From Leptidea sinapis (lineage: Eukaryota > Arthropoda > Insecta > Lepidoptera > Pieridae): a DNA stretch of 64,000 nucleotides. A model generated the notes under the pieces. The model did no database searches and was not told the origin of the DNA. It saw nothing but the letters and a program-made list of their open reading frames with translations. Location of the stretch: positions 620,001 through 684,000 of the forward strand of contig NC_066273.1 of the NCBI RefSeq assembly GCF_905404315.1. The letters are read 5' to 3'. Below are positions 52,533 through 62,938 of this stretch, piece by piece (within the stretch, counting starts at the first letter, position 1; each line of letters starts with the position of its first letter). Position numbers and translations under genes: made by a program.

Positions 52533-52885
52533 GTGGAGCGCTCGAATGGTCACATTAAATGAGCACATGGGTAGAACTAATAGTAGTAATCATAAAAAAT
52601 TACTAAAAATTAAATTAATTAGTAAATAATTAGTTGAATTTTTAAAGGAAACAAATTGTAATTTAAAGAACCTTGTAATACCTTTACGTGGACGCTACTC
52701 TTCTACGATTCCTGAGCAGCTACGCCTCCACGTGCGACAAGTAGGTATCAGTTGCTTGCGGTTACATAGAGGATGTTTTGAATAATATTGTGAAAATTTA
52801 TTTATTTAGGAAAATATTTTTATTTTCTTTTTTTTTATGATTACGGTTAAGAACCTTTATTTGTGCATTTATTAATTAAACTTAT
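52533..52885 (+). mobile_element. MITE family M2, copy 3, diverged
   Basis: GTGGAGCGCTCGAATGGTCA, ATTAAATGAGCACATGGG at the left and TTATGATTACGGTTAAGAAC with TTGTGCATTTATTAATTAAA at the right. Confidence 0.6.
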
Positions 52886-53656
52886 TAGTAAGAATATATT
52901 ACAATGCTTTATTTCTAGAGCATATTGCAGAAAATATTTCAATTTTTTAACAGCAGTGTTTTGGTATGTTCTAATTCTAATTAAGAAGTGAAAACAAAGC
53001 CATTTAGGTCGAACACCAAGCCTACTGTTTCAAATATTTTTCTGCACTTGGTATCTTGTATCTACCTGGTATCTTCACAATTTTTTCTTCAATACCGATT
53101 GAATTCGTAGTCACTGAAGAATGCCAAATACCTTTTCGTAATACTATTTCTAATAAAATTAATTTGCTGTATCGAAATCCTGAGCCATTTTTGTGCGCGA
53201 TATCTGGTCGTCATGATAATGTCAAGGTCTGCAGTTGGCCTTGTCCTCCGTTTTATGTCACTTGAATTATATATCTAATGTTCCAAACGTAATTATTCCA
53301 TAAAATGTAATTCAAGGAGAATGTAGTTCATACAATCTGTAATTCCATTTGCTGCTTCAGAAAAGTGGCTGCAAGAAGATGCTCAACTATCAGTTAATTT
53401 TTTTTTTTCACAATTTTCATATTTGAAATAATTATCTGTTTATAATTAGGTTAGGAATCAATTGCGGTATATTTTTTAATTATTACGTAACATTATAATA
53501 ATTTATTTATAATTGTGCTAAGACTCAGTAGGAACTATAATGTAGAGGTAGAGATAGATTAGAACTTAATGAATAAGATTAAATAACAGAGAGACTCACA
53601 TATCATATCTTCATTCATTCATAAATGCAGAATTCATGCATTTGCTTGTGTAACAC
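52886..53656. other. no gene seen
   Basis: AT-rich; the frame 53,056-53,265 has no recognisable motif. Confidence 0.45.
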
Positions 53657-53659
53657 TAA

Positions 53660-53887
53660 GGGCTGTATTACACTGTGACACCACGGTTGCAACCAGTCGG
53701 CGCTACCAACAAAATGTATAAAGCTCTATAGAGAGTTACTCACCTGTTGTCTGTTTGGTTGCGCAACCAATTTGGTGGCGTGACCAGCTCGGACCCTCCA
53801 TGACTCTGGTGTCTGGTATGGTAGCTTACAAACCCCACGGTGGCGTGACTGGTTGAGCCACCAAAGTGTCTCGGTGAAATCCAGCAC
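53660..53887. mobile_element. PIF/Harbinger-like MITE with TAA duplication
   Basis: GGGCTGTATTACACTGTG at the left and, inverted, GTGCTGGATTTCACCGAG at the right; both continue to CAACCAGTC. TAA flanks at 53,657-53,659 and 53,888-53,890 fit the TWA rule. 228 bp. Confidence 0.8.
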
Positions 53888-54102
53888 TAATACTCAATCT
53901 TTTACAATTATAAGATTATATTAATAATTCGTAGTAAACTTCAAAAGTCTATATTAAATGCTAAATATATTTCTTGGTGCGTTCTTCTTAAGTTGTTAAG
54001 TAAAATTTTGCTTCAATTAATTTACATAAAATTGTTGTTCACAGTATAATGATTTTGCGATTAAAATCTAAAGACATCATATATTAAGATTTTTTCGCGA
54101 TC

Positions 54103-54195
54103 AAACTTAGATAATTTATACGTTTAGATAAAGCCTGTTATCAACGAATAATAACAGGCCAGGTTTATTACTTTAGTGTGCATGACGAGCGCACT
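54103..54195 (+). repeat. dispersed repeat shared with 15,610-15,720
   Basis: TTAGATAATTTATACGTTTA then AACAGGCCAGGTTTATTACTT and GACGAGCGCAC. Confidence 0.55.
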
Positions 54196-54559
54196 GCTGT
54201 AATAATCTATGTAGACGTATAAATTATCTATGAATGTCACATACTTATTAGACTTTTGGTAAGCGCTATAAATTCTTAAATATTCATAAGTTTAAATTTT
54301 ATATTCTTGTAAATATTTTAATTACTTCACTCTATGATAAGGATTATAATATTAAGATAAGATAATTATAATTGTATCCTAAATTTTGTTTGCTCAGTGA
54401 TGTGTAGTGTATTTTAGACCGATAATATTACTGTTTAAAAATCAAACGAGATGTATCCAAAATTGTTATATTAATGTCTCCCATACGTTAAGTACCTGTC
54501 ATTTTACTGATTACGTAACGTACTTTCAACGTCAGTTAAAAGTATTTTGATATATAATA
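54196..54559. other. no gene seen
   Basis: AT-rich; nothing supported. Confidence 0.5.
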
Positions 54560-54605
54560 TAATCGTCATCATCAACATCATCATCGTCAGTCGGAAGACG
54601 TTATA
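54560..54605 (-). repeat. RTE LINE 3' tip
   Basis: The ATCATCAACATCATCATCGT run and GTCGGAAGACG equal the inverted end of RTE copies. Only about 45 bases remain. Confidence 0.6.
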
Positions 54606-55150
54606 ATCACCTGGTCATACTTAACGAATACACCCTGTATATGATTAATTCATGAATCATTATTATATTAATAACCTACGTAAAATTAAAAAATCATACT
54701 TGTATACACATACAATTATGATGTATGTACACACACGTGTATCACCCAAAATAAACAATTTAGCAATGAATTAATTTCAAAAGCCAATTTAATTTAATTC
54801 TTTTTTTGTAGCACACACACAGCAAACATGGTTCTTGTCAGTAAAGCTCATATCACAGCTTACATGACAACAACAACATAATTATTTTAAGTTTTATTTG
54901 GAGATTTCTGCAGTGCATTTATTAAGTATAAGGTTCATTATGGGTTTTGTATGATTAAAAATGTACGTAAAACGTAAATGTTGTTTCATTTCTGTACTAA
55001 GCTTCTTCTTTTTGTAAATCATCACTTGATGAATTGCTCATTTTGATGATAAAGATATGATAAGACCTGGTCGATGTGTAAGTGGTACGTCTTCCCCGTC
55101 ACAATTGCATTGGTCACTTCGAAACATAAAAGAAGAATAAAAAAAGAACC
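54606..55150. other. no gene seen
   Basis: AT-rich; AATACACCCTGTATATGATT at 54,629 resembles a transposon tip of the type at 12,735 but lacks further match. Confidence 0.4.
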
Positions 55151-55206
55151 ATTGGCTCCTTTGCATTGGATGCCGGCTACATTTTGGGTAACACAACAGT
55201 GCCAGT
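55151..55206 (+). repeat. family A, left part (split)
   Basis: ATTGGCTCCTTTGCATTGGA, TGCCGGCTACATTTTGGG, then the repeat breaks off; the right part is at 55,454-55,660. Confidence 0.65.
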
Positions 55207-55453
55207 GACTATTTGACGTTTGAGTGTGTATGTTGCATCATTTTACATAATATTATATTGTAATTTGAAATGATTTGTAAATCGATGTACTTAAATGTAA
55301 ATCTTGATATAAAAGAGTGGCAATGAGTTTATTGCTACTTCTCATTAGCTCAACCCTTTACGAAGTAGCGGTAGATTCAATAAGAAATATATTTAATTTT
55401 TTTGACATTCATAAGTGTCATTTCCGCGACCTACGTGAATAAATTGATTTTGA
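55207..55453 (+). repeat. family F LINE 3' end, nested in family A
   Basis: ATGAGTTTATTGCTACTTCT, GAAGTAGCGGTAGATTCAAT and the terminal GACCTACGTGAATAAATTGA. A - strand copy is at 56,355-56,590. Confidence 0.6.
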
Positions 55454-55660
55454 ATGCTTACACATTACTGTGTTTCGGTCTGAAGGGCGCCGTAGCTAGT
55501 GAAATTACTGGGCAAATGAGACTTGATATCTTATGTCTCAAGGTGACGGGCGTGGTTGTAGTGCCGCTCAGAGTTTTTGGGATTTTCAATAATCAAGCGG
55601 CAGCAGCAGGGCGTATTAATTACGATCAGCTAAACGTCCTGCTCGCCTCGTCTCTTATCT
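55454..55660 (+). repeat. family A, right part
   Basis: ATGCTTACACATTACTGTGT, CGGTCTGAAGGGCGCCGTAG, ending CTCGCCTCGTCTCTTATCT. Confidence 0.7.
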
Positions 55661-55665
55661 TAAGG

Positions 55666-56345
55666 CTGATCTATAGAGCGTACTTAGACTATCAATCAAT
55701 CTTCACTTACATAAAACTTAGCTTTTTTTTTTATGGAATAGGAGGACAAACGAGCGTACGGGTCACCTGTTGTTAAGTGATCACCGCCGCCTACAATCTC
55801 TTGCAACACCGGAGGAATCACAGGAGCGTTGCCGGCCTTTAAGGAAGGTGTACGCGCTTTTTTTGAAGGTACCCATGTCGTATCGTCCCTGAAACACCGC
55901 ACAAGGAAGCTCATTCCACAGCTTACGTGGAAGAAAGCTCCTTGAAAACCGCACTGTGGAGGACCGCCACACATCCAGATGGTGAGGATGATATCCTAAC
56001 TTGTGGCGTGTCGTGCGAAGGTGGAATTCGGCGGCAGGAATCAGGTTAAACAGCTCTTCAGAACACTCATTCACCGTGATAAATGCGGTAGAAGACACAC
56101 AATGAAGCGACGTCTCTACGCAACGCCAAGTGATCCAGCCGTTCACAGAGCACTGGGTCCCCGACAATTCGAGCTGCTCTGCGCTGCACGCGGTCAAATG
56201 GGTCGAGCTGATACTGATATAGCTTAGCTACAGATTAGCACCATCGTTGATTTGGTCACGGGATTTGGTATTTATCATTGGTATATTTGACAGCTGAGAT
56301 TATGCTGAGATAAAGCTCAGACAAAAGCTAAGTGAGTGTTTCATT
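55666..56345. mobile_element. GATCTATAGA MITE split by a family B LINE
   Basis: Left part 55,666-55,723 and right part 56,223-56,345 correspond in order to the intact copy at 28,289-28,454 (ACTTAGCT; GATTAGCACCATC; GACAGCTGAGATTATGCTGA). Confidence 0.65.
55724..56222 (-). pseudogene. family B LINE, ORF2 C-terminus and 3' UTR, nested
   Basis: On the - strand YQLDPFDRVQRRAARIVGD, then after a stop/frameshift NECSEELFNLIPAAEF, TTRHKLGYHPHHLD, RFSRSFLPRKLWNELPCAVF and FLKGRQRSCDSSGVA. The 3' UTR follows with GGTGATCACTTAACA and poly-A. The 7-bp duplication CTTAGCT is at 55,717-55,723 and 56,223-56,229. 5' truncated, target-primed-type insertion of a CR1/Jockey-type element. Confidence 0.85.
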
Positions 56346-56354
56346 ACACTCAGA

Positions 56355-56590
56355 ACAAATCAAATCAAAATCACTTTTTCATGTACGTCACGGAAATGAC
56401 ACACATGTCAAAAAAATTTTTTTTCTTATTGAATCTACCACTACTTCATAAAGGGTTGAGCTAATGAGAAGAAGTAGCAAGAAACTCATTGCCTCTCTTT
56501 TAAATCAAGATTGACATTTCCATCGTTTTACAAATCATGTCGATTACAATATCTTATGTAAAGTGATGCAACAAACATTTGAACGTCAAA
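56355..56590 (-). repeat. family F LINE 3' end
   Basis: Inverse of 55,207-55,453: TTTCATGTACGTCACGGAAA, ATTGAATCTACCACTACTTC, TTGAGCTAATGAGAAGAAGT. Confidence 0.65.
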
Positions 56591-57034
56591 TAGTCAAAGC
56601 CTTACTCAAGTAAGTCAAAAAATTAAATGTAAATTAATTCCAAACCAAAAGTTATTGTGTACAGTAGCTTCATCATCCACATACACTGTAAATAAATAAA
56701 GAAATTTTGGGAGCACTTTATGAGCGATTATATAATAACTTTTAAGAACATGAGGCAGAGCTTTCTGTAACAGATCATCCTGCCACCACAAGTATCGCTC
56801 GTTCACGAGCATGACGCATGCGCCGGCCATCGCCTCACTCAATCATATTTTAGGAAAGGGGACGACCCGTCCCATGTCGCCGCCACAAGCAGTGACATTA
56901 AGGCAATCATGACGAAGCCTGATACAAGAACTCAACCAAACAACAAAAAGAAGAATCCTAATCTACATAGCCATACAGTACTCACCAAATACCTCTACTT
57001 ACAATTTGACAATTCTGCTTAGGATTGTAATTAA
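56591..57034. other. no gene seen
   Basis: 56,778-56,830 is a variant of the block at 39,180-39,235 (ACCACAAGTATCGCTCGTTC). The - strand frame of 75 residues over it is not recognised. Confidence 0.4.
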
Positions 57035-57351
57035 TCTAATATATAAAATTCTCGTGTCATGGTGTTAAACTTTGAACTCCTCCGAAACGGCTTGACTGAT
57101 TCTCATGAAATTTTGAGTGCAAATTGGGTAGGTCTGAGAATCGAACAACATTTATTTTTCATCCCCATAAATGTTAAGAGTGGTCCACACGATTTTTTTT
57201 TAATTTTTATTACATTTTTTTTAAATTTGTTTGATTATGAGTCAGCAATAAAAAATACATACAACTTCAAATTTTCACCCATCTACGATCAACAGCTACT
57301 TTTGTATCGCGATTTTAATATCGGCAATAGAACGTTTGCTGGGTCAGCTGG
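57035..57351 (+). mobile_element. family H3 Helitron, + copy
   Basis: TCTAATATATAAAATTCTCG start after A, CTCCTCCGAAACGGCTTGAC and GTAGGTCTGAGAATCG inside, end AACGTTTGCTGGGTCAG then CTGG (for CTAG) and T. Confidence 0.65.
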
Positions 57352-58100
57352 TATTATATATAATTTATAACTATTGATAGTATATTTTTAGTAACAGTAA
57401 TTTAAAGTTCAAATCTTTTAGGGTAATCAAATCACATGAACATCATTTTATTCATGCAGGCAGGATATGACATAAGTATGAATGTTACAAGTTTGCATAT
57501 CTATTTTATATCCACCGCCTTTGAGGGTTGAGCTTTAATAAGAAGAAGAAGTTACAAAATAATTACATATTATTATTATCATAATAATCTGAATGCTATC
57601 TTTACTACTATAAAATAAATATATAAAATAATTAAAAAAATCTTTTTAAGCTAAAAAATCTGGCGCCTCACACCGCTTAGCCAAACAACCTTTTACACAG
57701 GAGTTGAAATTAATGAATTGACCAATTCACAGTGGCTGTCTGTCATACGACATGCGATAGATGGACGAAAAAATTCGAAGCGATGTAATAAAAGTTTCGC
57801 ATGAAAAGAAGAATATCAACAACATAAACAGTAGCTACCTAATTGGTAGCGTGCAATGCCTTGAGTATTTATAAAGGTGAGCGTCCATCAAAATCCTCAT
57901 GTCAAGCAAAGTGATTTCCCCGTCACATTACCTCTTTTAGTGCTTCATAATTCAAACACATAAGTAAAAAAAAAGAAAAGCTTAATTCATTAAATATTTT
58001 TATCAAAATTATTGTGAACATATTGCAGTTCTAAACTTTTTTTGTCTTATCAACAATCTGTATTTTATGTAATCTTAACTCATAAATCTTTCAAAGTTTA
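57352..58100. other. no gene seen; small family F relic
   Basis: 57,440-57,560 has weak - strand family F similarity (GGTTGAGCTTTAATAAGAAG). The rest is AT-rich. Confidence 0.4.
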
Positions 58101-58360
58101 CTGGTGGGAGGCACAGGATCCCGGCTAGATTACCAGTACCAAAACGGCACCTATTTTTGCCGTGAAGCAGTAATGTGTAAGCATTACTGTGTTTCGATTT
58201 GAAGGGAGCCGTAGCTAGTCAAATTAAAGTTGTAGAGACGTTCAGAATTTTTGTGTTTTTGAAGAATTTTGAGCGGCACTGCATTGTGCAATGGGCAGGA
58301 CTTATCAATTACTTCAGCTGACCGTCCCGCTCGTCTCGTCCCTTATTGTCATAAAAAAAT
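58101..58360 (+). repeat. family A retroposon, deleted copy
   Basis: CTGGTGGGAGGCACAGGATC to CGTCTCGTCCCTTATTGTCA plus poly-A; a piece after TAGTCAAATTA is missing. Confidence 0.75.
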
Positions 58361-58367
58361 GCATCAT

Positions 58368-58775
58368 CAAATAAATTTTATCCAATTAGGCTTCACCTAA
58401 GCGCTTTTGAATTAAATATTTCTTTTAAATTACCGAATCTACTAGATATGTTCGGACTAAGCAGAGCTCGTGAGAAGAACATACAAGAAACTTAACGGCC
58501 ACTCTTTTCTATCAAATAGAGTATTTTATAATGGCTGTAATATACTTAACAAATTAGTTTGTAAGGAGCTGCATGTAATATATGAATCATATTTAAATAA
58601 TATCAAATATTTCCTCATAAGTAATAAAGAAAAAACTTTATAAATATATATTATCGTATATTGGATGCATCAATCAACCTTCAGAGCTTAAATTCATTGT
58701 TTGTGTAAGGATGCATCGTGAACATGATGGTCGTGATTACTGTCACAATTAGTAATCGAATCCAACTAATACAAC
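58368..58775 (+). repeat. family D repeat, copy 3
   Basis: AATAAATTTTATCCAATTAG through GAACATACAAGAAACTTAAC to TGTCACAATTAGTAATCGAA. Confidence 0.7.
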
Positions 58776-58814
58776 TTTCACTGCAACCGTAACGTTATTG
58801 TAGTTTTCATATAA

Positions 58815-59020
58815 AAATATTTTTATTCAAAATAGAGTGTGACATCACTTATTGTAAGTCATAAACTACCACCCATTCTAAAAAGAATGCCTGAGAAGAA
58901 CGGGCGCAACAAGCCCAGCGGGCTTTTTTTCATAAAAATATGGTTATAAAGTAATATCGTACAATTAAACTTATTATTTAATAGTCTGAGGAAGGTCGCT
59001 CCATTCCCAATCTATTATCC
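58815..59020 (-). repeat. family E LINE 3' UTR
   Basis: Inverse of 3090-3345: TGTGACATCACTTATTG, AAACTACCACCCATTC, CAACAAGCCCAGCGGGC, GGTCGCTCCATTCCCAATC. Confidence 0.75.
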
Positions 59021-59142
59021 TCGAAAAATAAAGTAAAATGGCGGGAAATTATCGTAGTTTCTAACATAATAATAAATAAAAATAGAAGATTTTGCGTTGC
59101 AAGAATATTTATAGCTTTACTAGTAGTTGGCTCATTATTTCA

Positions 59143-59517
59143 GCCGTAAGACTTCTACTGCTTGACAAAGGCCTCCGCTTAAGGTGTCCATGACGACCGG
59201 TCCTGCGCTGCCCTCATCGAACCTACTTCGAAGGTCTTGACCAGATCATCGGTCCATCTCCTGGGGGCTACTAATACTGCGTCTTCCGGTACGTGGTCGC
59301 CATTCATGGACTTTACTGTTCGACGGCCATCGAAACTATGTGCCCTGCCCACTGCCACTTCAGTTTCGCAATCATTTGAACTATGTCGGTAACGTTGGTT
59401 CTGCTACGGTTCTCCTCCTTTTGATTCGATCTCGCAGAGTTACTCCGAGCATAGCCCTCTCCATTGCCCGCTGAGCAACAGTGAGCTTCCTCATAAGGCC
59501 CGTAGTTACCGAGCACG
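59143..59517 (-). pseudogene. RTE LINE 3' end
   Basis: - strand RSNQKEENRSRTNVTDIVQM, IAKLKWQWAGHIVS and the GTCTTACGGCTGAAAT end; 5' truncated in the LLxxQRAMERAMLG motif (TVAQRAMERAMLGV-like). Confidence 0.8.
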
Positions 59518-59544
59518 TTAACGACTACATGACTAGTTAGGCAT

Positions 59545-59622
59545 TATTTTGAAATGGGTGATAGGTTTTGACGTTCGATAATTGATTTCATATCCTATTT
59601 TCTATAAACATATATTTGAATT
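59545..59622 (+). repeat. family E LINE 3' terminus
   Basis: GGCATTATTTTGAAATGGGT to ATATATTTGAATTTGA. Confidence 0.6.
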
Positions 59623-60088
59623 TGACAACCAAAGCGACGCTCGGACCAGTACCAGGCCTGTCTCACTCCCCGTGTAGGTATCGAAATCGTTAGTACCGAC
59701 TCATATTTAAATAATGTAGAAACATAAATACAGCAATGCATATTAAAGGTCATTACAATCGAAATGTAACTATTTTAAGCTTCCTAAAGACACACTTTTA
59801 GATTAAAAAATCAACCCTAATTTCGTCAGAAGAGGTAAGAGTCACGCAATAGAAAGAGAGGAAACTTCTAGGTGAATAAAAATGTATGTTAGTAGCGCTG
59901 TGTGATCAGAATTACACCTGATTGTATGATCGCAAGAGTCCCTATTTCTTTAATTGATTTTGCGAAGTAAGACTTCTGTACTTGTACTATTATAATATAT
60001 AGTACCTACCTTTATTCGTTCGCGAGTAAGAATAACTGATTTTCAATGACGTAGAAAAAATGTATATGAGATATTAGATGTACATACA
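59623..60088. other. no gene seen
   Basis: AT-rich; nothing supported. Confidence 0.5.
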
Positions 60089-60328
60089 TCTTAATATTTA
60101 TAAATTACATGACACGTTATTTGTCCGCGATGGACTCCTAAACCAATGAACGGATTTTAATGGGGATTACTTCATGGAGTGCAGTTAGGTCCAACTTGAG
60201 AGATAGGATCCTTTTTATTTTAATTTGGGACCCATAATTATTTTTATTTCCAATATTTGTTTTGTATGAACATATTTTTATTATATTTTATTTATTATGT
60301 ACAGAACAACGTCTGTAGGGTCAACTAG
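60089..60328 (+). mobile_element. family H1 Helitron, internally deleted
   Basis: TCTTAATATTTATAAATTAC start after A, then CATGACACGTTATTTGTCCG; ends ACAACGTCTGTAGGGTCAA then CTAG and T. 240 bp. Confidence 0.75.
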
Positions 60329-60506
60329 TATATTTAATATTTATATAGATTATAAATGTATAAGATATAATATAAGTGATATATAATATATAACATACCA
60401 CTCTTCAAAAAAATGCGAAGTAATAAATTGCTTAAGTGTTAATTGCATGTTTGACGTCGTGGTCTTCTCTCGCCGCACCCACATGGGCGCGGTGGGGGAA
60501 TAAAAT

Positions 60507-60534
60507 AAAAGCCCTGATCAGCATCAGGGCTTTT
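60507..60534. repeat. 12-bp perfect hairpin in Jockey 3' UTR
   Basis: AAAAGCCCTGAT, loop CAGC, ATCAGGGCTTTT. It resembles a bacterial intrinsic terminator in form, but the context is a retrotransposon 3' UTR. Confidence 0.9.
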
Positions 60535-60559
60535 CGTCCCCTGCAGCAAGGATCACTCG

Positions 60560-60579
60560 CCGCCCGTTGAAACGGGCGG
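60560..60579. repeat. 9-bp perfect hairpin in Jockey 3' UTR
   Basis: CCGCCCGTT, loop GA, AACGGGCGG. Confidence 0.85.
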
Positions 60580-60785
60580 GTCGTTGGGGGTGAGAGTCGT
60601 TGCTCTCTGCGGTCGTCTTCTTTAATTTATGGTTTATATGTTGGGGGAGCGGATGCCCCCCTTTGTGGTCATCTTTTTGGAGCTCAGCTCAGCTCAGATC
60701 TGGTGATTGTTGCCGATTTGCGCGGGCCTTGACGATCAGCCCCGAAGAAGAGGGAGGGCGATCAGCCGAGCCTCGCGCAAACACG

Positions 60786-61922
60786 TCACTCTTCATCTTC
60801 GTCCCGCACGAGATCACGCGGGTAGCGGCGGCTGTCAGGTGGCCGCGCGTGCCAGGGGGCCAGATCTCGCAGATGATGGAGATCGGACGAGTCGGCATGC
60901 GCGTACATGTTGACGGCGAGACAACGAGTGAAGTCCTCCAAGCCCTCGACTCTTAGGTCCCTCTGGATTGTTTGGTTCCTCACGTATCATGGTGCGCCCG
61001 TGATGCGGCGGAGGATGTTGTTCTACACGGTTTGCAACCTTTTCCGGTTAGTTAGATTCACGAGCGCGTACCATGCAGGCGCGGCGTACGTGAGTCGGCT
61101 GCGTAGGTGGGTCTTGTACACCAAGACTTTCACCCTCAGAGGGGGGCTTGAGGAGAGCACTGGACGAAGTAAGGCCATCGCGACGTTTGTCGACGCGATG
61201 GTCTTCGTGACGTGCTCGTTCATGTTGAGCCGGCGGTCGATGGTGACCCCGAGGTACTTTACCGTTGGGGACCACGAAATGTCCTGTCCGTTTAGCTACA
61301 ATATATGCTGGCCAGTGTGCACACTCCCAGTCGCGAGCACCTGGGTTTTGCCCACGTTCACCGATAGCCGCCACTTCTTGAGCCATTCTGGCAGGGTGTC
61401 CAGCTGGCGCTGCATCTTCACGGTGGCGTGCGTTAGGTTGAGTGACGATGTAATATACGCCGCGTCATCTGCATACAGCGCCAGAGTCGCTGACGGTTCG
61501 AGCGGAATGTCATTTGTGTATTTTGCGTACAGCAGGGAAGACAGACAGCTCCCCTGCGGTACGCCAGCAGAGATAATCTTGGAAGTTGAAATGGCATCGT
61601 CTACCCTTACTCGAAACCGACGGTTTTCAAGGAAGTTGGCGACTATCCTCACCAGGCGGGGAGGTGTCAAGGTTGCAGCTAACTTGTGCACGAGTCCAGT
61701 ATGCCAATCACGGTCGAACGCCTTCTCCATGTCCAGGAATACTGCCACAGCTTTCTCTCTTTTGTTGAGAGAAGCGGTGAGGGTGTGGAGTACCCTGGAC
61801 AGCTGGAGCGTGGTGCTGTGTTCAGCGCGGAATCCAATCTGTTCTTCCCTAAGCTCTATGTAGGGTCTTAGGAATGACAGCAGGAGAGATTCGAATATTT
61901 TAAGCTGGGTCACCAGAATTAT
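60786..61922 (-). pseudogene. Jockey ORF2 C-terminal half, three in-frame stops
   Basis: A single - strand frame runs the whole length, broken only by stops at 61,296-61,298 (TAG), 61,023-61,025 (TAG) and 60,987-60,989 (TGA). It keeps REEQIGFRAEHSTTLQL, VFLDMEKAFDR, SAGVPQGSCLS, the catalytic LYADDAAYI and GKTQVLAT. Then come LRSRLTYAAPAWYALV and a C-terminus ending VRDEDEE. No frameshift, so decay is by base substitution only. Confidence 0.85.
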
Positions 61923-61955
61923 TTGTACCTTGATTATACAAATTAAATAAATGTA

Positions 61956-62028
61956 TGTACCCTGCGGGCCTCAAACCCCCGACCTCTCACGTTCCGTGTG
62001 AGCGCTCTTCCACTGAGCTAACTGAAAC
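61956..62028 (-). tRNA. tRNA-like pseudogene, same loop as 2591-2663
   Basis: - strand TTAGCTCAGTGGAAGAGC (A box, D arm), anticodon arm CTCAC-ACGGAAC-GTGAG and GGGGGTTTGAGGCCCGC (T arm region). Acceptor GTTTCAG does not pair with AGGGTAC, so it is not a functional tRNA. It shares the unusual C33 loop with the copy at 2.6 kb. Confidence 0.55.
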
Positions 62029-62048
62029 ATTTATTTTACTTAATTTAA

Positions 62049-62414
62049 TCTTAATATATATAAATTACGTGACACGTTGTTTGTTTGCGATGGACTCCTA
62101 AACTAATTAACGGATTTTAAAGGGGATTACTTCATGGAGTGCAGTTTGGTCCAACTTGAGAGATAGGATAGTTTTTATTTTGATTTGGGACCTATAGTTA
62201 TTTTTATTTTAAATATTTGTTTTGTATGGACATGTTTTCTTTGAGCGAATTTGGTGACGCACGGTTTTACAGTTCCGCTGTGAATCAATTACATTATAAC
62301 AACAGGGAGCATTTTTACGAAATAATTCTTGATGTTTTGAAATATTATTGACAATTTCCTATAAAACAGTATTTTTTTTATTATCTACAGAACAACGTCT
62401 GTCGGGGCAGCTAG
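62049..62414 (+). mobile_element. family H1 Helitron, first of a tandem pair
   Basis: After A, TCTTAATATATATAAATTAC start; interior CAGTTCCGCTGTGAATCAAT and AACAACAGGGAGCATTTTTA; end AACGTCTGTCGGGGCAG then CTAG (62,411-62,414). 366 bp, no Rep/helicase coding. Confidence 0.8.
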
Positions 62415-62734
62415 TCTTAATATATATAAATTACGAGACTTGACGTGTACTTCATGGAGTGCAGTTAGGTCCAACTTGAGAGATAGGATCCTTTTATTTT
62501 GATTTGGGAACCATAATTATTATTATTTCCAATATTTGTTTTGAATTAACATATTTTCTGTGAGAGAATTTAATGACGCACGGTTTGACAGTTTTGCTGT
62601 GAAACAATTTCGCTATAACTACAAGGAGCATACATTACAAAATAATTCTTGATGTTATGAAAAATGATTGACAAATACATAAAAAACAGTATTTCATTTA
62701 TTATATGCAGTACAACGTCTGTCGGGTCAGCTAG
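62415..62734 (+). mobile_element. family H1 Helitron, second of a tandem pair
   Basis: Begins TCTTAATATATATAAATTAC immediately after the previous CTAG and ends CAACGTCTGTCGGGTCAG then CTAG (62,731-62,734) and T. 320 bp, with a deletion near the 5' end. Confidence 0.8.
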
Positions 62735-62938
62735 TATATCTATATAGATACAATAATAGATTTCATGTTCAATCATAGTCCAGATGCTTTGTTGAAATTA
62801 ATACATATTTATACACACATCACATATAAATCTAAATATAGTAACGTTTATTTAGACTTCTATGTGTACGAGCCATCGTTTACCAAATGTATATTACGAC
62901 TTACTAATCAAGCTTCTTTGAGGCACATATAACATACA

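Larger units (their letters stand above)
60430..61922 (-). mobile_element. 5'-truncated Jockey-clade retrotransposon
   Basis: About 1.5 kb, markedly GC-rich against its surroundings. The 5' end at about 61,922 falls within the RT domain. It keeps about 1137 bases of ORF2 and a 3' UTR of about 350 bases with two perfect hairpins (60,507-60,534 and 60,560-60,579). The exact 3' end is not clear; no obvious poly-A was seen. Confidence 0.8.

Noticed and set aside
60507..60534. Rho-independent terminator-like hairpin with T-run
   Set aside because: The context is a Jockey 3' UTR in a eukaryotic genome; no bacterial operon features are present.
60907..61863. + strand open frame of 318 residues
   Set aside because: The longest shadow in the window; the - strand carries RT motifs (YADD, GVPQGS) over the same bases.
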